From assembly GCF_910592395.1 (NCBI RefSeq), contig NC_088313.1:10048501-10112500 (forward strand): 64,000 nt of DNA, in the 5' to 3' direction. The translations under genes and the position numbers were made by a program. The notes under the pieces were generated by a model. It saw only the letters and a program-made list of their open reading frames with translations, did not search any database and was not told the origin of the DNA. The DNA comes from Lineus longissimus. Lineage: Eukaryota; Nemertea; Pilidiophora; Heteronemertea; Lineidae. This document shows, piece by piece, positions 21,540 through 32,532 of this stretch. How positions within the stretch are numbered: the first letter of the stretch is position 1; each line of letters opens with the position of its first letter.

Positions 21540-22565
21540 CAAACATTAAAACATTAAACAAAGTTTGGATCAGTTTAATCAATGTATTTTGTGGGGGCAG
21601 TCGACCAAAAAATAAGTCTACCTTTGTATATTCAGCTAAAGGCAACAGCAGCAGAAGCAGATTTACTGGAAACAAAAGAACGTACAAATAAATACAAGTA
21701 TACACAATCGGTACCAAATAACTCAAAAATACAAACAAATCGTAAGAAATACAGTAATAATTGAAAACGCCAAGGAAGCAATTTTAAATGTTGCCAACAC
21801 TTTCTTGTTGAACAACCCAGTGAAAGAAACCAGTCAAAATACACAAGCCAGAGAAAACCCTGTGTAAATTTAGCAAACCAAAGACCAAAGACCAGAGACA
21901 AGAAAACTAGAAAAACGAAACGTCTCCAGGTGGCTTTTACAGTAGCACACAAAATTATTTTACTGAATGACATACATTCCCTACAGCATGTAAATAAATA
22001 TCACCTGACTGGTATTAACAAAGGGAACTCAAATCTGCATAACAAACAAGGACAATCCTTCAGGGCTCAACCCAGTTGACTTATTACATGATAGCAATAT
22101 TGCACAAGGAGTACCCACATGTGACAATGAGCAGGCAAGGCACTAGAAAATCCTTCCTACTGAAATAACTATAATACAACCAGTACAACTAAAGGGTTCA
22201 ATAATATCTATTTCAATAAACCAAAACTTTAGAGGGCCATAACAAGACTGTTCCTCACAGTAATAAAGACTTGAAAACTAAAACTTGAAAACATGCATGA
22301 AAAGGAAGAAACTAAAACCAGATAAAACAAGGGCTCAAGTAACCTGGGTCCTAGCAAATATAGGTTAATCCAAACTTGGTACCAGGAAAAGAAAAGTTAA
22401 ACATTGAGGGAAAATTTAAACTGTGGTAAAAAAGACTTAAGTTCCAAAACATGTAAAATGGCCGTTACATATTTCTCATAATACATCCTGAACGGCATCG
22501 TGGAGATTCATTCTTCTAAGAAGTATCTCTTGTCATCAAAGGGACAGAGGCTTTTCTTTTCAACC
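21540..22565. other. Non-coding interval inside Polinton copy 1
   Basis: AT-rich spacer between the kinase and polymerase genes. A long minus-strand frame at 21,632-21,973 is hydrophobic and tyrosine/phenylalanine-rich, as expected from reading A-rich DNA backwards, and has no conserved motif. I see no gene. Confidence 0.5.
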
Positions 22566-22726
22566 TCCTCTAAATAATCTGATCCTTTTCTGATCTCAAG
22601 TAACGCATTTTGCGGTCATTTGACCTACTGTTTTCAAGACAGTCAACGTAGTCATCGAATGAGATATCTCTCTGAACAACGTTCTTGGTAATTCTCTTCA
22701 GTTTGTTTGCTTCTGAATCTTTTTTC

Positions 22727-22751
22727 GAGCCATGCTCTCTGGACTTAGTCC
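22727..22751. repeat. Double-hairpin module in polymerase gene
   Basis: GAGCCATGCTC (22727-22737), spacer TCT, GGACTTAGTCC (22741-22751). In the polymerase frame it adds residues such as SREHGSKK between KMYAYRA and ANKLKRITK. Confidence 0.88.
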
Positions 22752-24589
22752 GAGCCCTGTAAGCATACATCTTACTTCTCAAGGCAATGAATTCTATCAT
22801 CTCTTCTCCTCCTAGCTCATCCTTAAAGTAACCTGGTACCTTCTTCTTGCTAGTGTCGTAGAGTGGATGATCCTTAGGACAGTTACTTAAGTCGAAATGG
22901 TCCTTACGAGTTGTCAGGCCCTTCGTCAAATCGTCAGTCTTTACTGTCAGTGTCAAGATATAGTAGTTCCAGGTTCTTCTCACAAAAGCGAGGTCGAAGA
23001 ACATCAAAGTAGAACTCATACATTAATAACTTAGACAATTCCAATACTGTAATACCAATGTAACTCGGTTTGTTGAACCTCGTGGATGTTTCATCATGCT
23101 AATAGCAGCGTTCTGTTCGTCAAATAAGCAAATTGAGGAAAACCTAGGATTGGCTATAAAGCTCCAGGCTCTTTCTCCGTCTGTGACCAATTCAATTTCC
23201 ATTATGTTCCTTGTGTTCTCACAAGTTTTACCATAAAACGAATTGTTCATCAGTTTAAAATAATCTTTCTCGAAATTAGTAGTAGAATCCATCCTTCTTT
23301 TAGTGTTAAAATCAATGTAGGACATTGACTGCTTGAAACTGATCACAGAATGAACCATTCATTGCTTCAAGTAAAACTGGAGCATCCTGTAATGCTCTAT
23401 GTAGTTAGTTTTATCCTTTCGTATAAGTAAGTATTAGATTTTCCCATTAGATCTTTTCGCATCACCAAGTAACTTTCTCTGGTAAGGACTTAATTCATCA
23501 TCATCGATTGAGAGAGATTCAGGACAGAATAGAAGGTTCTTTGATTCGAACTTTATGTTTTCTGGGTAAGTCAAGTCGACAACTAAGAAGTAGCCTACTT
23601 CACTGTGCTTAGGAATTCCTAATATCTCTTCTGCAGTAATGGATTCGAGCTTTTTGTCTTCCATCATCTCAAGGTTGAGGTTCCATCATTGCCCAACTGT
23701 AAAAACTATTTTCATCGATGTAAAGTAGCTTGTAGTGATCATCGGCCTTGATGTGTCTTGTTCCCATCACTCCTGAAAAACCTCCTCTTATTGCCTTTTC
23801 AAAAGTAAGTAAAATGTGACTATTAGAAGTTCTAGGTTAATCTCCGTGTATTTTAAACCAGCTTGCCAGGTTAAGCCAGGTGCTGAGTAACAGTGACAAG
23901 GATCGATCTGAAAGTAGTTCAAATTGACATCCCTGAATTTCTCAAATAAATCAGCTAAAAGTAACACTGACATCAGTTTTGAGGTACAAGTCAATGAACT
24001 CTCCATGATTTCTGATCTTAAAATAATCCCTCATCTTTTTGGCCTCTTCGTAAGCTGAATCAGGTGCCATTTCATTCTTTAATTCATCAAAGAACATAAA
24101 CTTCTCTAAGTAAGTTATTTGGTAGCTTTCATGTGATGTGTAAAACAAATAAGGAACTGAACCTTTCTTTCTCAATAGTTTGAAGACCTGAGTATCAGGG
24201 AACATCTGTCTTGTAATTCTGAAGTCGGCGTCTACCATTGATTTGGTTATGTTGTCTAAACCGGATTGAAGAAATCTGTACGAATCTAAAAACCTGAAAC
24301 ACCCGAATTGAAATGAAATGTATTCCTCTGCTGTTTTAGCAAGTATTTTAAGTATCTTATGTTCAGAAAGTTTAGTCATAAATTCTTTAATGAATAGGTG
24401 AGAATCGTATCTACTAAGATTGTAAAAAATCACTGGAACAAACATGGCTTTCTTTTCATTCAAGTTGAAAGAGTTGTGAGCAGCTCCTCGATATGTACCA
24501 TTGCAATGATCATGATCCTTGACCTTGTCGTAACCTAGCAACTGGTTGCAGTATTAACAGTGTGTTTCTTCGTGATACCCTGTGCAGTC

Positions 24590-24673
24590 GGACTTCGTCC
24601 CGAGAGCTTTGCTCGAGTCAAATTCTGTCATCATTAAAGGAGCGTTGCAGTTAAGTAGATTCGAGCTTTGCTC
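24590..24673. repeat. Double-hairpin modules in polymerase gene
   Basis: GGACTTCGTCC (24590-24600), spacer CGA, GAGCTTTGCTC (24604-24614), the reverse-orientation form of the module; a further GAGCTTTGCTC is at 24663-24673. They encode SSKALGTKSD and EEQSSN in the polymerase frame. Confidence 0.88.
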
Positions 24674-25046
24674 TTCCATTCTGATTAACCAGTCACAGAA
24701 AACGTCTACAACATCACAACCCCTGTGACTTTTGTATTCACTTTTGTTGAGCATTGGGTAGTCAGAGTGCACATAAACTCCAACTGCTGATGCAATATGT
24801 TTGAATAGCTTTTTGGTTCCTTCATTAACATTATTAACTGGGTTAACAACATGAATACTTATGGATCAAATTAGCATAGATCACATAAAATCGTCATCGT
24901 TATCGTTCTTTGACAGGTAGAGTGGTTTGAGTTGTGCATAACAGATGCTTTCAACTGATTCATTCTGTAACTTAAACACTGATCATACACCTGGTGGCCC
25001 ACTGTCAGGTCTTATTAAATGATCCACTCTTTCAGGTCATAAGTCA

Positions 25047-25383
25047 ATGAATAAGAAACTTGCATTTGAAACAGAAGAATTAGTTAACATAAGAAAAGTT
25101 AAGGATATCACATCGGTAAAAGAATTCGGTAAGCCTGCTGTCACCATTCGCCTGAACATTGACAAAAAAGCAATACAGGTGTATGAGTACAGAGACAACA
25201 GGTCCTATTCAAATTCAATGATTACCATCCCAAAATTAGTATCTCAGTTTTTGCAGAATTTATGACGTCTGGTGAAAACGTCGTCCACCCAATTCAGTCT
25301 CCAATGGAAAGCATGGTTTTAAGGAATCACGCAATTCATGCCGTAACAAATCAGTTAAATTACCTTAAGGTTGAGATTGAGTA
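25047..25383 (+). CDS. Hypothetical Polinton ORF pair
   Basis: A frame of 72 codons begins MNKKLAFETEELVNIRKVKD and contains TIRLNIDKKAIQVYEYRDN. A second short frame overlaps its stop at 25,262 (MTSGENVVHPIQSPMESM) and runs to 25,383. Both lie just upstream of, and divergent from, the polymerase gene. No domain was recognised. The second may be a small capsid-side protein or the frameshifted end of the first. Confidence 0.45.
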
Positions 25384-25389
25384 GAGGTA

Positions 25390-26632
25390 CTTTTAAGGAA
25401 TTGTTTTGTCTTTAAATGCGATAGAGTCTTGTAACATTACAATCTGTTCCTACAAAAAATGTAAAGATGTGTGATTGTTTTTGAACCCATTGCCCTTAAT
25501 GCGAAGCTAGCTTAACTTTTCGAATAACCAAGATCATTCACGTTATCAAAGTCACCTTTTCGTCGTTTCGATGCAGCTCTTCAGCTGGGACCTGCTCATG
25601 ACATTCACACAGTCCACTACTTTTGTGGAAGCCATTCATGCATTATTGTCAAACATGAACTGACTGCCTCTGGCAGAGAGAACTTTTCTATCAGAAAGAA
25701 AACACGAAAGAAATTGGCGGTTCTTGCATGAAGCTATGCTATAAATCTGGTATTGTAGTGTAGTGAAAAAAATTCCCTTAGGTTGCTCCTTTCAAAACGG
25801 ACAAATGCAAGAGAGTTCTGAAAACTCAGCAAAGCATTTTAGACCAGTGACTACTTATGCACGCCCGTTTAAACAGAAAGTGAGTATTGTATTTGGTGAC
25901 GGAGGTAATTCCCTCATCACAGCAAGTCATATGAACAGTTAATACATTGGAAATTAACTCTCTGAAGCCAAAATACATGCTGGAAATGCCTATTAAAAAA
26001 CTGATTGAGGCCAGTTCCCTCAAACAAAGTGCCAAATGCTGTGTTCATCAACACGGCGCCAACCAATAGACCATAAAGGACGAATGACATTTTAAAGGGC
26101 ATTATTACCAATCTGTAGGCTACCTAGTCTATTTCCACTCTGTTTTAGTTATGTCAATTCCGACTAAAGTAGCGATCATTTCGGCGCGTGTCGATGCATT
26201 AAAAACGGCGAGAACCTTCACTATAATGTTGCTATGAAGGCAGCGCTTGCGGTGGTTCAAATTTGCGATATTATGATAATCTAATGACTTTTATTTGCAA
26301 TTTTACAACAAATTCTTTTGCGTCAATATTCCCTCAAGTTTCAACTACTCGTAAACTAAGCAGATAAAAAGTCGTCGCTATTTTTCAGCAGGCCAACTTT
26401 ATAAAAAGGTGAGCGGCTTCCAGTGAGCAATTGCAGGAAGAAAGTCATTTTTTCTTTGCTGTGCATGATTATGTATGCGGAGTCTACGTTTTCTCTTAGC
26501 AGCATTCACCTTTGTCTTGGTATCTTCTTCTATTACATGTACTTGAGAACATTTCTGGCTCATCTATCAAAAATAAAGCATAATCGCCATTCATATAAGA
26601 TATATTTGCTGGCAGCAGTTCACAAGAAAGCC
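25390..26632. other. Non-coding interval
   Basis: Mixed AT-rich sequence with only short overlapping ORFs on both strands. No repeats, splice-consistent exons or RNA genes were recognised. Confidence 0.45.
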
Positions 26633-26703
26633 CCCTAGCTCGGACGGTTAGAGCGTTCGTATTCTGAGCCCGAGTTCCCGGGTTCGAATCCCTGGAGAAG
26701 ATT
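26633..26703 (+). tRNA. tRNA-like relic (pseudogene or SINE head)
   Basis: Contains a D-arm with TAGCTCGGACGGTTAGAGC (A box) and a B box GGGTTCGAATCC about 35 nt later. The 5' acceptor (AGCCCCC) does not pair with the sequence after the T-arm (TGGAGAAG), and the anticodon stem is poor. It is therefore a decayed tRNA or the head of a SINE rather than a working tRNA gene. Confidence 0.5.
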
Positions 26704-28130
26704 CTGATTTTTTTCTCTTCCATAATTCTCCGAGACAGTCCGCATGCTGGTTTGTGAAATCAAGCGCATCGAAGCACTGGAGGTCTATCATGTTTCAGGC
26801 CGTATTCAGAAGGACCTTTCGATCGTTTGAATTTCTTACTGTTGCCGCATGACACTCTCTGGTTTTGTGCATGCAGTTCAGCTTTAAGTCACAAAGGTTT
26901 TGGAGATTATTAGTCAGTGGCGGTATACACAAACGACACTTGGTGTCATCCATGAAATGCGATTGCCCCACTATCTATACTATAATGCGCGTTGTGGCCA
27001 CTGTTTAGGAGGTAATTTTTGTTTCAAAATTGGGCCTTGGAAATACGTCGAATTCTTGCAACCTTTGGCTTCGTAGGTCTGGATCATACGTAAGAGTGTC
27101 ACTGAGGGTGTCATACGTCGAATATCTTCGTGGTTTTAGAATAAATAACAACTTTTCAGAGAGCACGTCGACTGGAGAGCTCCGCTCATTCTCAAAAGCA
27201 TACACAAACTTCACGCATATTCTCCCTGCCACATCAGTATTAGCTTCCAGCACGTATGTAGTGCTATACAACCTGGTCCATGGTGCAGGGTATTAGCAGG
27301 GAGATTAATGATTAGCCTGTTCTATTTTAGTTCTATTCGAGAAACACTGACCTGAGTGATAAGGCAAATTCTGCAGAGTGGCCTACCGGAACATGCAGTC
27401 AGGGTATCAATAAACAGTTATGCCAGGATGGACAAAATATGTACAGTGGGCAGCGCTTGCTCTTTGATTTATTCTTTACTGACTGATGTTGTCAGTTTGA
27501 ATTGCGTTCTGCATCTCTCCATGCGCCTGGCTTTGGTCCGACAGTGGCATTGGGTACGGGAGTGGGTAGGTGATATGCCTAATATGTGAGGGCCTTATTT
27601 GGAACAGGACCTGCTGTCACTGGTCTCAATGCATTGTGCAAAATAGCGTACTCCAATCAATCTATTAGGGGTTGCATGTAGATAGCAGCAATAAGTCCCT
27701 AAATGCAGTTAATTTCGTGTTTAACCTTTAATAAAACTTCAGTAACGTTAGAAATTTAATGTAACTCAATCATCGTGCCCATTTAACTAATGTATATTAC
27801 ATTTCAACTTTGCCCGCTCCATGGGTATATTCTAGTACATGTAATAGGCCTAGCGCTAGACGATCTATTGAACGCCAGTCGCTTACGAATGAACCTCCAT
27901 TTGCGCGGATTCTGCTCTGTCATTACGTTGACGGCATGTTAACCCTCTCTCATTACTTACTTTTTTGATCTGACTAGTTTTTACGTGCCAATATCTCACG
28001 AAAGAGAGGCTTATCTCAAGGAACTTGTCCAGGTCCAACACATTAAAAGGTCGATAACGAATTGAATAACAAAACGATAAATTACCACGGTTATTTTGTC
28101 AAATTTAATAACAATTTACATCAGTCTCGC
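26704..28130. other. Non-coding interval
   Basis: No recognisable gene or repeat. The two opposing 88-codon frames at 27,005-27,296 are mirror images of one stretch and show no family motif. Confidence 0.4.
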
Positions 28131-28139
28131 AAACAACTA

Positions 28140-28910
28140 ACAACACGAATAACCGCTACACCACAATTCCGATTCCGATTCACCTGGTCCCACCTATACA
28201 TGTACGTCATCATCAACATCAACATCGTCCTCAATTCCCGACATGTCCAAAAATCAAATTCCCCTTCATCGTGTCCCACCTCTACGTCACCATACACTTC
28301 AATGTCATTTTCAATTTCATCTCCATTAGCCATTCCAATTCCTGCTGCACGAAATCCATTCCGTATCACGTGTGCCGGTGTGACAGCGGATATAGTCCCC
28401 CTGGGGTCATAGTCCGGTAGCATTGTATTTGATCAATTAAGCAGCATGATCTATTGTACCGCTAACCCTAACCAAAACATTTGGCAGTGCGGGCTATTGT
28501 TACACGGACTATCAGGCCTAGGACTACTATCCCTTGCACACCTGAACCTGATCCCACGCATCACCATTCATTTCGACTACTTGGTGACACGAAATTCCGC
28601 CACATTGTCCATTTTCGTCCGTGTTGTCTCGCTTCTAGTTCGACCAAAAACGTCTTGCATGCAGCACTTTTGAACGACACCATCACCGTCAAATCTAATG
28701 GCTGGGCCAATGAGGTGCACTTCGCCAAATAAATTCAACCAACGCTCCAGTTTCTGTCGCCCTAATCATAACATCTTCATTCTGATGAAGTCGAAACTGA
28801 TCCCACGTAAAGATGTAATGGTTGACATCAACAACAAATGAAATCAGAACTCCGTCGATGTATTCATGTATGACGTCATTCCGCATCCAACCGGTGGGCG
28901 ACTGAGCTAC
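28140..28910 (-). pseudogene. Unidentified coding-like sequence, frameshifted
   Basis: After an acceptor-like TTTGCAG (minus strand, ending 28911), a frame gives SPTGWMRNDVIHEYIDGVL, WDQFRLHQNEDVMIRATETG and then, after one frameshift near 28,735, NLFGEVHLIGPAIRFDGDGV and CCMQDVFGRTRSETTR. A separate frame at 28,423 has YDPRGTISAVTPAHVIRNGF and an acidic stretch (GDVEVGHDEGEFDFW). The composition looks protein-like, but I cannot name a family. Confidence 0.35.
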
Positions 28911-29131
28911 CTGCAAATTCAATATTGGAAATTAGAGGAAGATACATGTAGCAGTAAAGCGGAATGAAATAATGCTGTCGAAATCATTTCTTACTTTTAG
29001 CTTGAGTTTGTCAGGAAACAGTTGGCGATGACACTACAATGCTGCATAACAAATCCAAAGTACTTACTATAATTGTATCCTGATCTAGCGCATCTATCAC
29101 TTGCACAGCATACGCAGGGGGTCTCCAGAAG

Positions 29132-30133
29132 GTAATAATAATAATAATGATAAAATGGTACTTCTATAGCGCTAAATCCAGGATTAATATTCCTGCTCAA
29201 AGCGCTTCACACAAAAAAATTATAATTTGATGGAAAGGCACTCCTGAACAGAAATGTTTTCAAGAGTGCCTTGAATTCCTTGATGTCAGTGCAAGACGTC
29301 AGTCTCGGGGGCAACATATTCCATAGCCTGGGTGCCGCGGATGCAAAAGCACGTTCAGCATAACCTGAACCGAGTGGCTTCGGTTGAATCAACCGGGTAT
29401 GGGATGATGAACGGAGCACCCAAGACTGACCCCTCACACTGATGAGATGTTTCAGGTAAACAGGTGCCAGCCCGTGTATGGCATAAAATGTCAGCACTAG
29501 CACCTTAAACTCAATGCGTTGTGAGACAGGAAGCCAGTGCAGATCCCGAAGAATTGGGATGATATGCTCTGACCTCCTGCTCCTTGTAACGAGTCGGGCT
29601 GCAGAGTTCTGCACTCGCTGCAATTTCGAGATGGAATTGGCTGGTAGGCCTATTAACAGAGAGAGTTGCAGAAATCCAGGCGAGATGTTATTAGGAGCTG
29701 TGTGTACTGCCTGGCAGAAGATTTTGATAGGTATCTCCTGATTCGACTGATGTTGTGGATACCGAGATTCGCATTTCGAACAATGTTTGAAATATGTTGC
29801 CTGAAGTTAAGGTACTTGTCGAAAATTACCCCCAGGTTCCTTGCTGAGTCTGCGGGATCCACAACACAATCAACCACTTTGATACCTGAAATGCTAGGCA
29901 CATATTTCATGTATGGGGATCTGATAACGATGAACTCCGTTTTCTCATTGTTACACAGCAGCCTTTTTCTCTAATAACCATGCACTGACCTTCGAAATGC
30001 AGTCAACCATGGATATTGTCACTGCACCAAGTTGGCTCATGTCAAAAACCAAGCAGCACTGTGCATCGTCAGCATATAAATGGAAACCGCAGTGAGGAGT
30101 CAGTATTTCACTGAGGGGGTTTGTGATAGTCAA
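29132..30133 (-). mobile_element. CR1/L2-like LINE, 3' fragment
   Basis: The minus strand carries reverse transcriptase pieces in order: HLYADDAQ (YADD core, about 30,075), GVIFDKYLNFRQHISNIVR, ISRIRRYLSKSSARQYTQLL, SRLDFCNSL, then VQNSAARLVTRSRRSEHI and DLHWLPVSQRIEFK. Frameshifts separate the three frames. The 3' tail contains a palindromic AGCGC...GCGCT segment and ends in (ATT)n at about 29,132-29,150. It is 5'-truncated close to the YADD motif. Confidence 0.85.
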
Positions 30134-30615
30134 AGTCCAACATTATTCAGTTCAGCTTTTAATAATTGTTCTATGAGCACTATTTAGTTCAGCTTTAAAT
30201 GTCTTGCAAACACCAATTCCAACATTCAAACAAAGCACAGAATTAACCATCCTTGCTGGATTGTAGTTCTAATAACTAGAAAGTCAAAAGATACTCTTGA
30301 AACACAAGGCAAAATTTAAACTAGTCTTGTAGAGCGATCCAATGCGCCAACCAAAACAAACACAAGCAATCTGGCTTGTTTTAGAGAATTACACCACAAA
30401 AACATGCTATTATGTTGTCAAAACACACACAAAACAGCAAAAATCAAGAAAAATCAACAAGGCCTGAACTCACAGGGTCATGGTAGACGACAATTCCCTG
30501 TAGCACTCAACACGGGTCTGTATTATTGGACCCAACACAGTCTTGATGCATCATCCAAATTAGGCCTAAGAATGTCAATGTCTATTTTGCAACGTAGTCT
30601 TTCGACCACACTGGG
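30134..30615. other. Non-coding interval
   Basis: AT-rich sequence between the LINE and the next repeat. TTCAGCTTT occurs twice near 30,145-30,190. No gene seen. Confidence 0.4.
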
Positions 30616-32532
30616 GGTTAGTCAGCGAAGCTGGCGATATTACTAAGGGAATGGTGTCCGTCCTTCCTTCCGTCCGTGTCACTTTTGGGCATTTTGTAAC
30701 CGTAAGACCTAGGCACTTTGTTGACGCTGCTAAATTAGGAGTAGCCCAAGGGGAACTCAGAAACCAAAAATCAGCGCGATCCGACCTACATTCGGCGAAT
30801 GAGTTCATCGGGAAGTTTAAACTTCTTTCCTTTATACCTCGGTCCACAGAGGAAATATTGTTTTCAAATCTGGCCGAATATTTTTTAATAATTTTTCATT
30901 TTGACTTGTAATGCAATTAGTTTAGTTTTCAGCGCCAGTTCGCGCTACAGGCACATTTGACTGATTTTTTGACCATTCAAAAGCCCGGGTTATGACGTAT
31001 AGTTGCACAGTTGTATTCTGCGCATTGAATTGGCCAAGGAACCAGGCTATATTTCAGCAAGGCTACCCACTTTGAAAAGATGGAAGATTGATTTTGCAAC
31101 AAGTAACCAATTTTCTGCTAAAAAGTAGTCAAATAGGCGATATTATCACTAGTTCCTTTCAGTGGGTAGTCATAAGGTCTTAAGAGAATACTTTCAGAAA
31201 TTAGTTCTTGAAAATTTGGCCACAATTCTGTGAAAACGATATCGGAAGTGCACGCTCTGTTCGCGATGTATTTTGAAGTGGAGAATTCCCACAGTATGTG
31301 CAGTGAAGCGGCATGATTCTGTTTGCATATTAGTTTTTAGTACTAAGATTCTTACATGAGTAAAAAGGAGACATTCCAGCAACACAAAAATGTTACTCCC
31401 ATAAAAATTGATTCAAAATTGACGGAGCTACGGCATTCTGTTCGGCAATAGGCAGCGCTGTTAAAATACATTGCATGCTAATGCATGCCAAATGGCACAC
31501 TTTAAAAAGCGCTCATTGGACAACGTAGGGAATCACCAGAAATGACGTCATCGCTGGTCTAAATCTTCTATATAATAATACTGGAAGGGGGACGAATAAA
31601 GTCACACTTAGAGGCGTTGGATCGCCTTTTGCATGAATTTTGCATGAATGGTGGTGACACCTGACCCTGATGCAACGTCTTGGTTTTGTTCAAAAATTTA
31701 CTTCAGCGGAGCGGTAATGAGGGATTTTTAATCGGACACTGTCAATTTTCCTTACCACTCACAGAAGCCAAGCCAAGCCTTTGCTGTTAAGTTATGCAGG
31801 GGCTTAATCAATTTACGTGCACGCCCTGTGGGGTGAATAACATTACTTTTTGAAAAGCTGGCTGTAGGGGGATGATTGGAACAGCCGGTATACCTGCTGA
31901 CCTGCTGAACCCAGGTTAATTGATATTTTCAATCCACGATTGCAGGTCACCTGATTTTTGAGATTTCGGGGGAAATGAAATTGTAAACAAACGCATGTGT
32001 GCAGTTCAAATGTAAACAAAAATGTATTTTTGGTACTGTTGGTTGCTGGACTTGGGTTTGCCCGCAGTTAGGAGCTGGGGTCAAATTGCTGGTCTATTGT
32101 TTATGTTTTAGTCAGAGCTAGCCCATGATTATGAAGGACTTTTCAAATTAAGGTGACCATGGTCTTTTTATGTGCTCACCACAGCTTTCAATACTTGATG
32201 TATCTGAAGAGGCACGCTGAACCTGACATGGCCTTATCAAGGAGCTGCTCACGGTGCTGAACTTCTAGCTTGCCTGTCGACTAAGTGCCTTGCCCGAGAC
32301 ATTGCTAATGCTACATGTAGGAGGAGCACGCATATTAAAGTTATATTAGTGATAGTACAGTTGGTTCGAGCCATTTGGAAGCCGACATGTGAAGGCCTAT
32401 CTGGGTTCTCCTTCTTCTCCGTAAAAAAGGGGGCATATTGCTGTCAAGGAACGAGGCATATTGACATTGCCTCATCATCTCTATCGGACCAATTGATATA
32501 CTTTTATATGCACGCATACATCACGCCGATTC

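Larger units (their letters stand above)
22570..24990 (-). pseudogene. Polinton protein-primed family B DNA polymerase
   Basis: Replicative polymerase of the element. In order on the minus strand: SDYPMLNKSEYKSHRG (24,760), a zinc-like segment then KVKDHDHCNGTYRGAAHNSF (24,490), FYNLSRYDSHLFIKEF, the exonuclease-side GCFRFLDSYRFL, the DPCHCYSAPGLTWQAGLKYT block (23,890), motif A as LLYIDENSFYSWAM (23,710), motif B as FEKDYFKLMNNSFYGKTCEN (23,240) and motif C YLDTDS in a shifted frame (22,955). At least eight frame breaks are present. About 800 codons are visible against usually 1,000 or more, so the N-terminus is short. Hairpin modules interrupt the coding sequence in three places. Confidence 0.88.
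16225..25390. mobile_element. Polinton/Maverick copy 1, decayed and truncated
   Basis: A run of Polinton-type genes. On the plus strand are an unnamed gene shared with copy 2, an Asn/Gln-rich gene and small membrane proteins. On the minus strand are a deoxynucleoside kinase and a protein-primed DNA polymerase. Capsid, ATPase and integrase genes are absent. No terminal repeats were found. Short double-hairpin modules are scattered throughout, and two other repeats are inserted (17,913-18,616 and 20,069-20,820). Confidence 0.8.

Noticed and set aside
21632-21973. Long hydrophobic minus-strand ORF
   Set aside because: Its composition is what reversed A-rich spacer gives, and no motif or conserved neighbour supports it.
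26633-26703. Functional tRNA gene
   Set aside because: The acceptor stem does not pair and the anticodon stem is weak; only the D-arm and B box look right.
31194-31385. Similar 60-70-codon ORFs in family X copies A (31.2 kb) and C (59.2-59.5 kb)
   Set aside because: The similarity follows the shared repeat DNA, starts and lengths differ, and there is no sign of selection on the protein.
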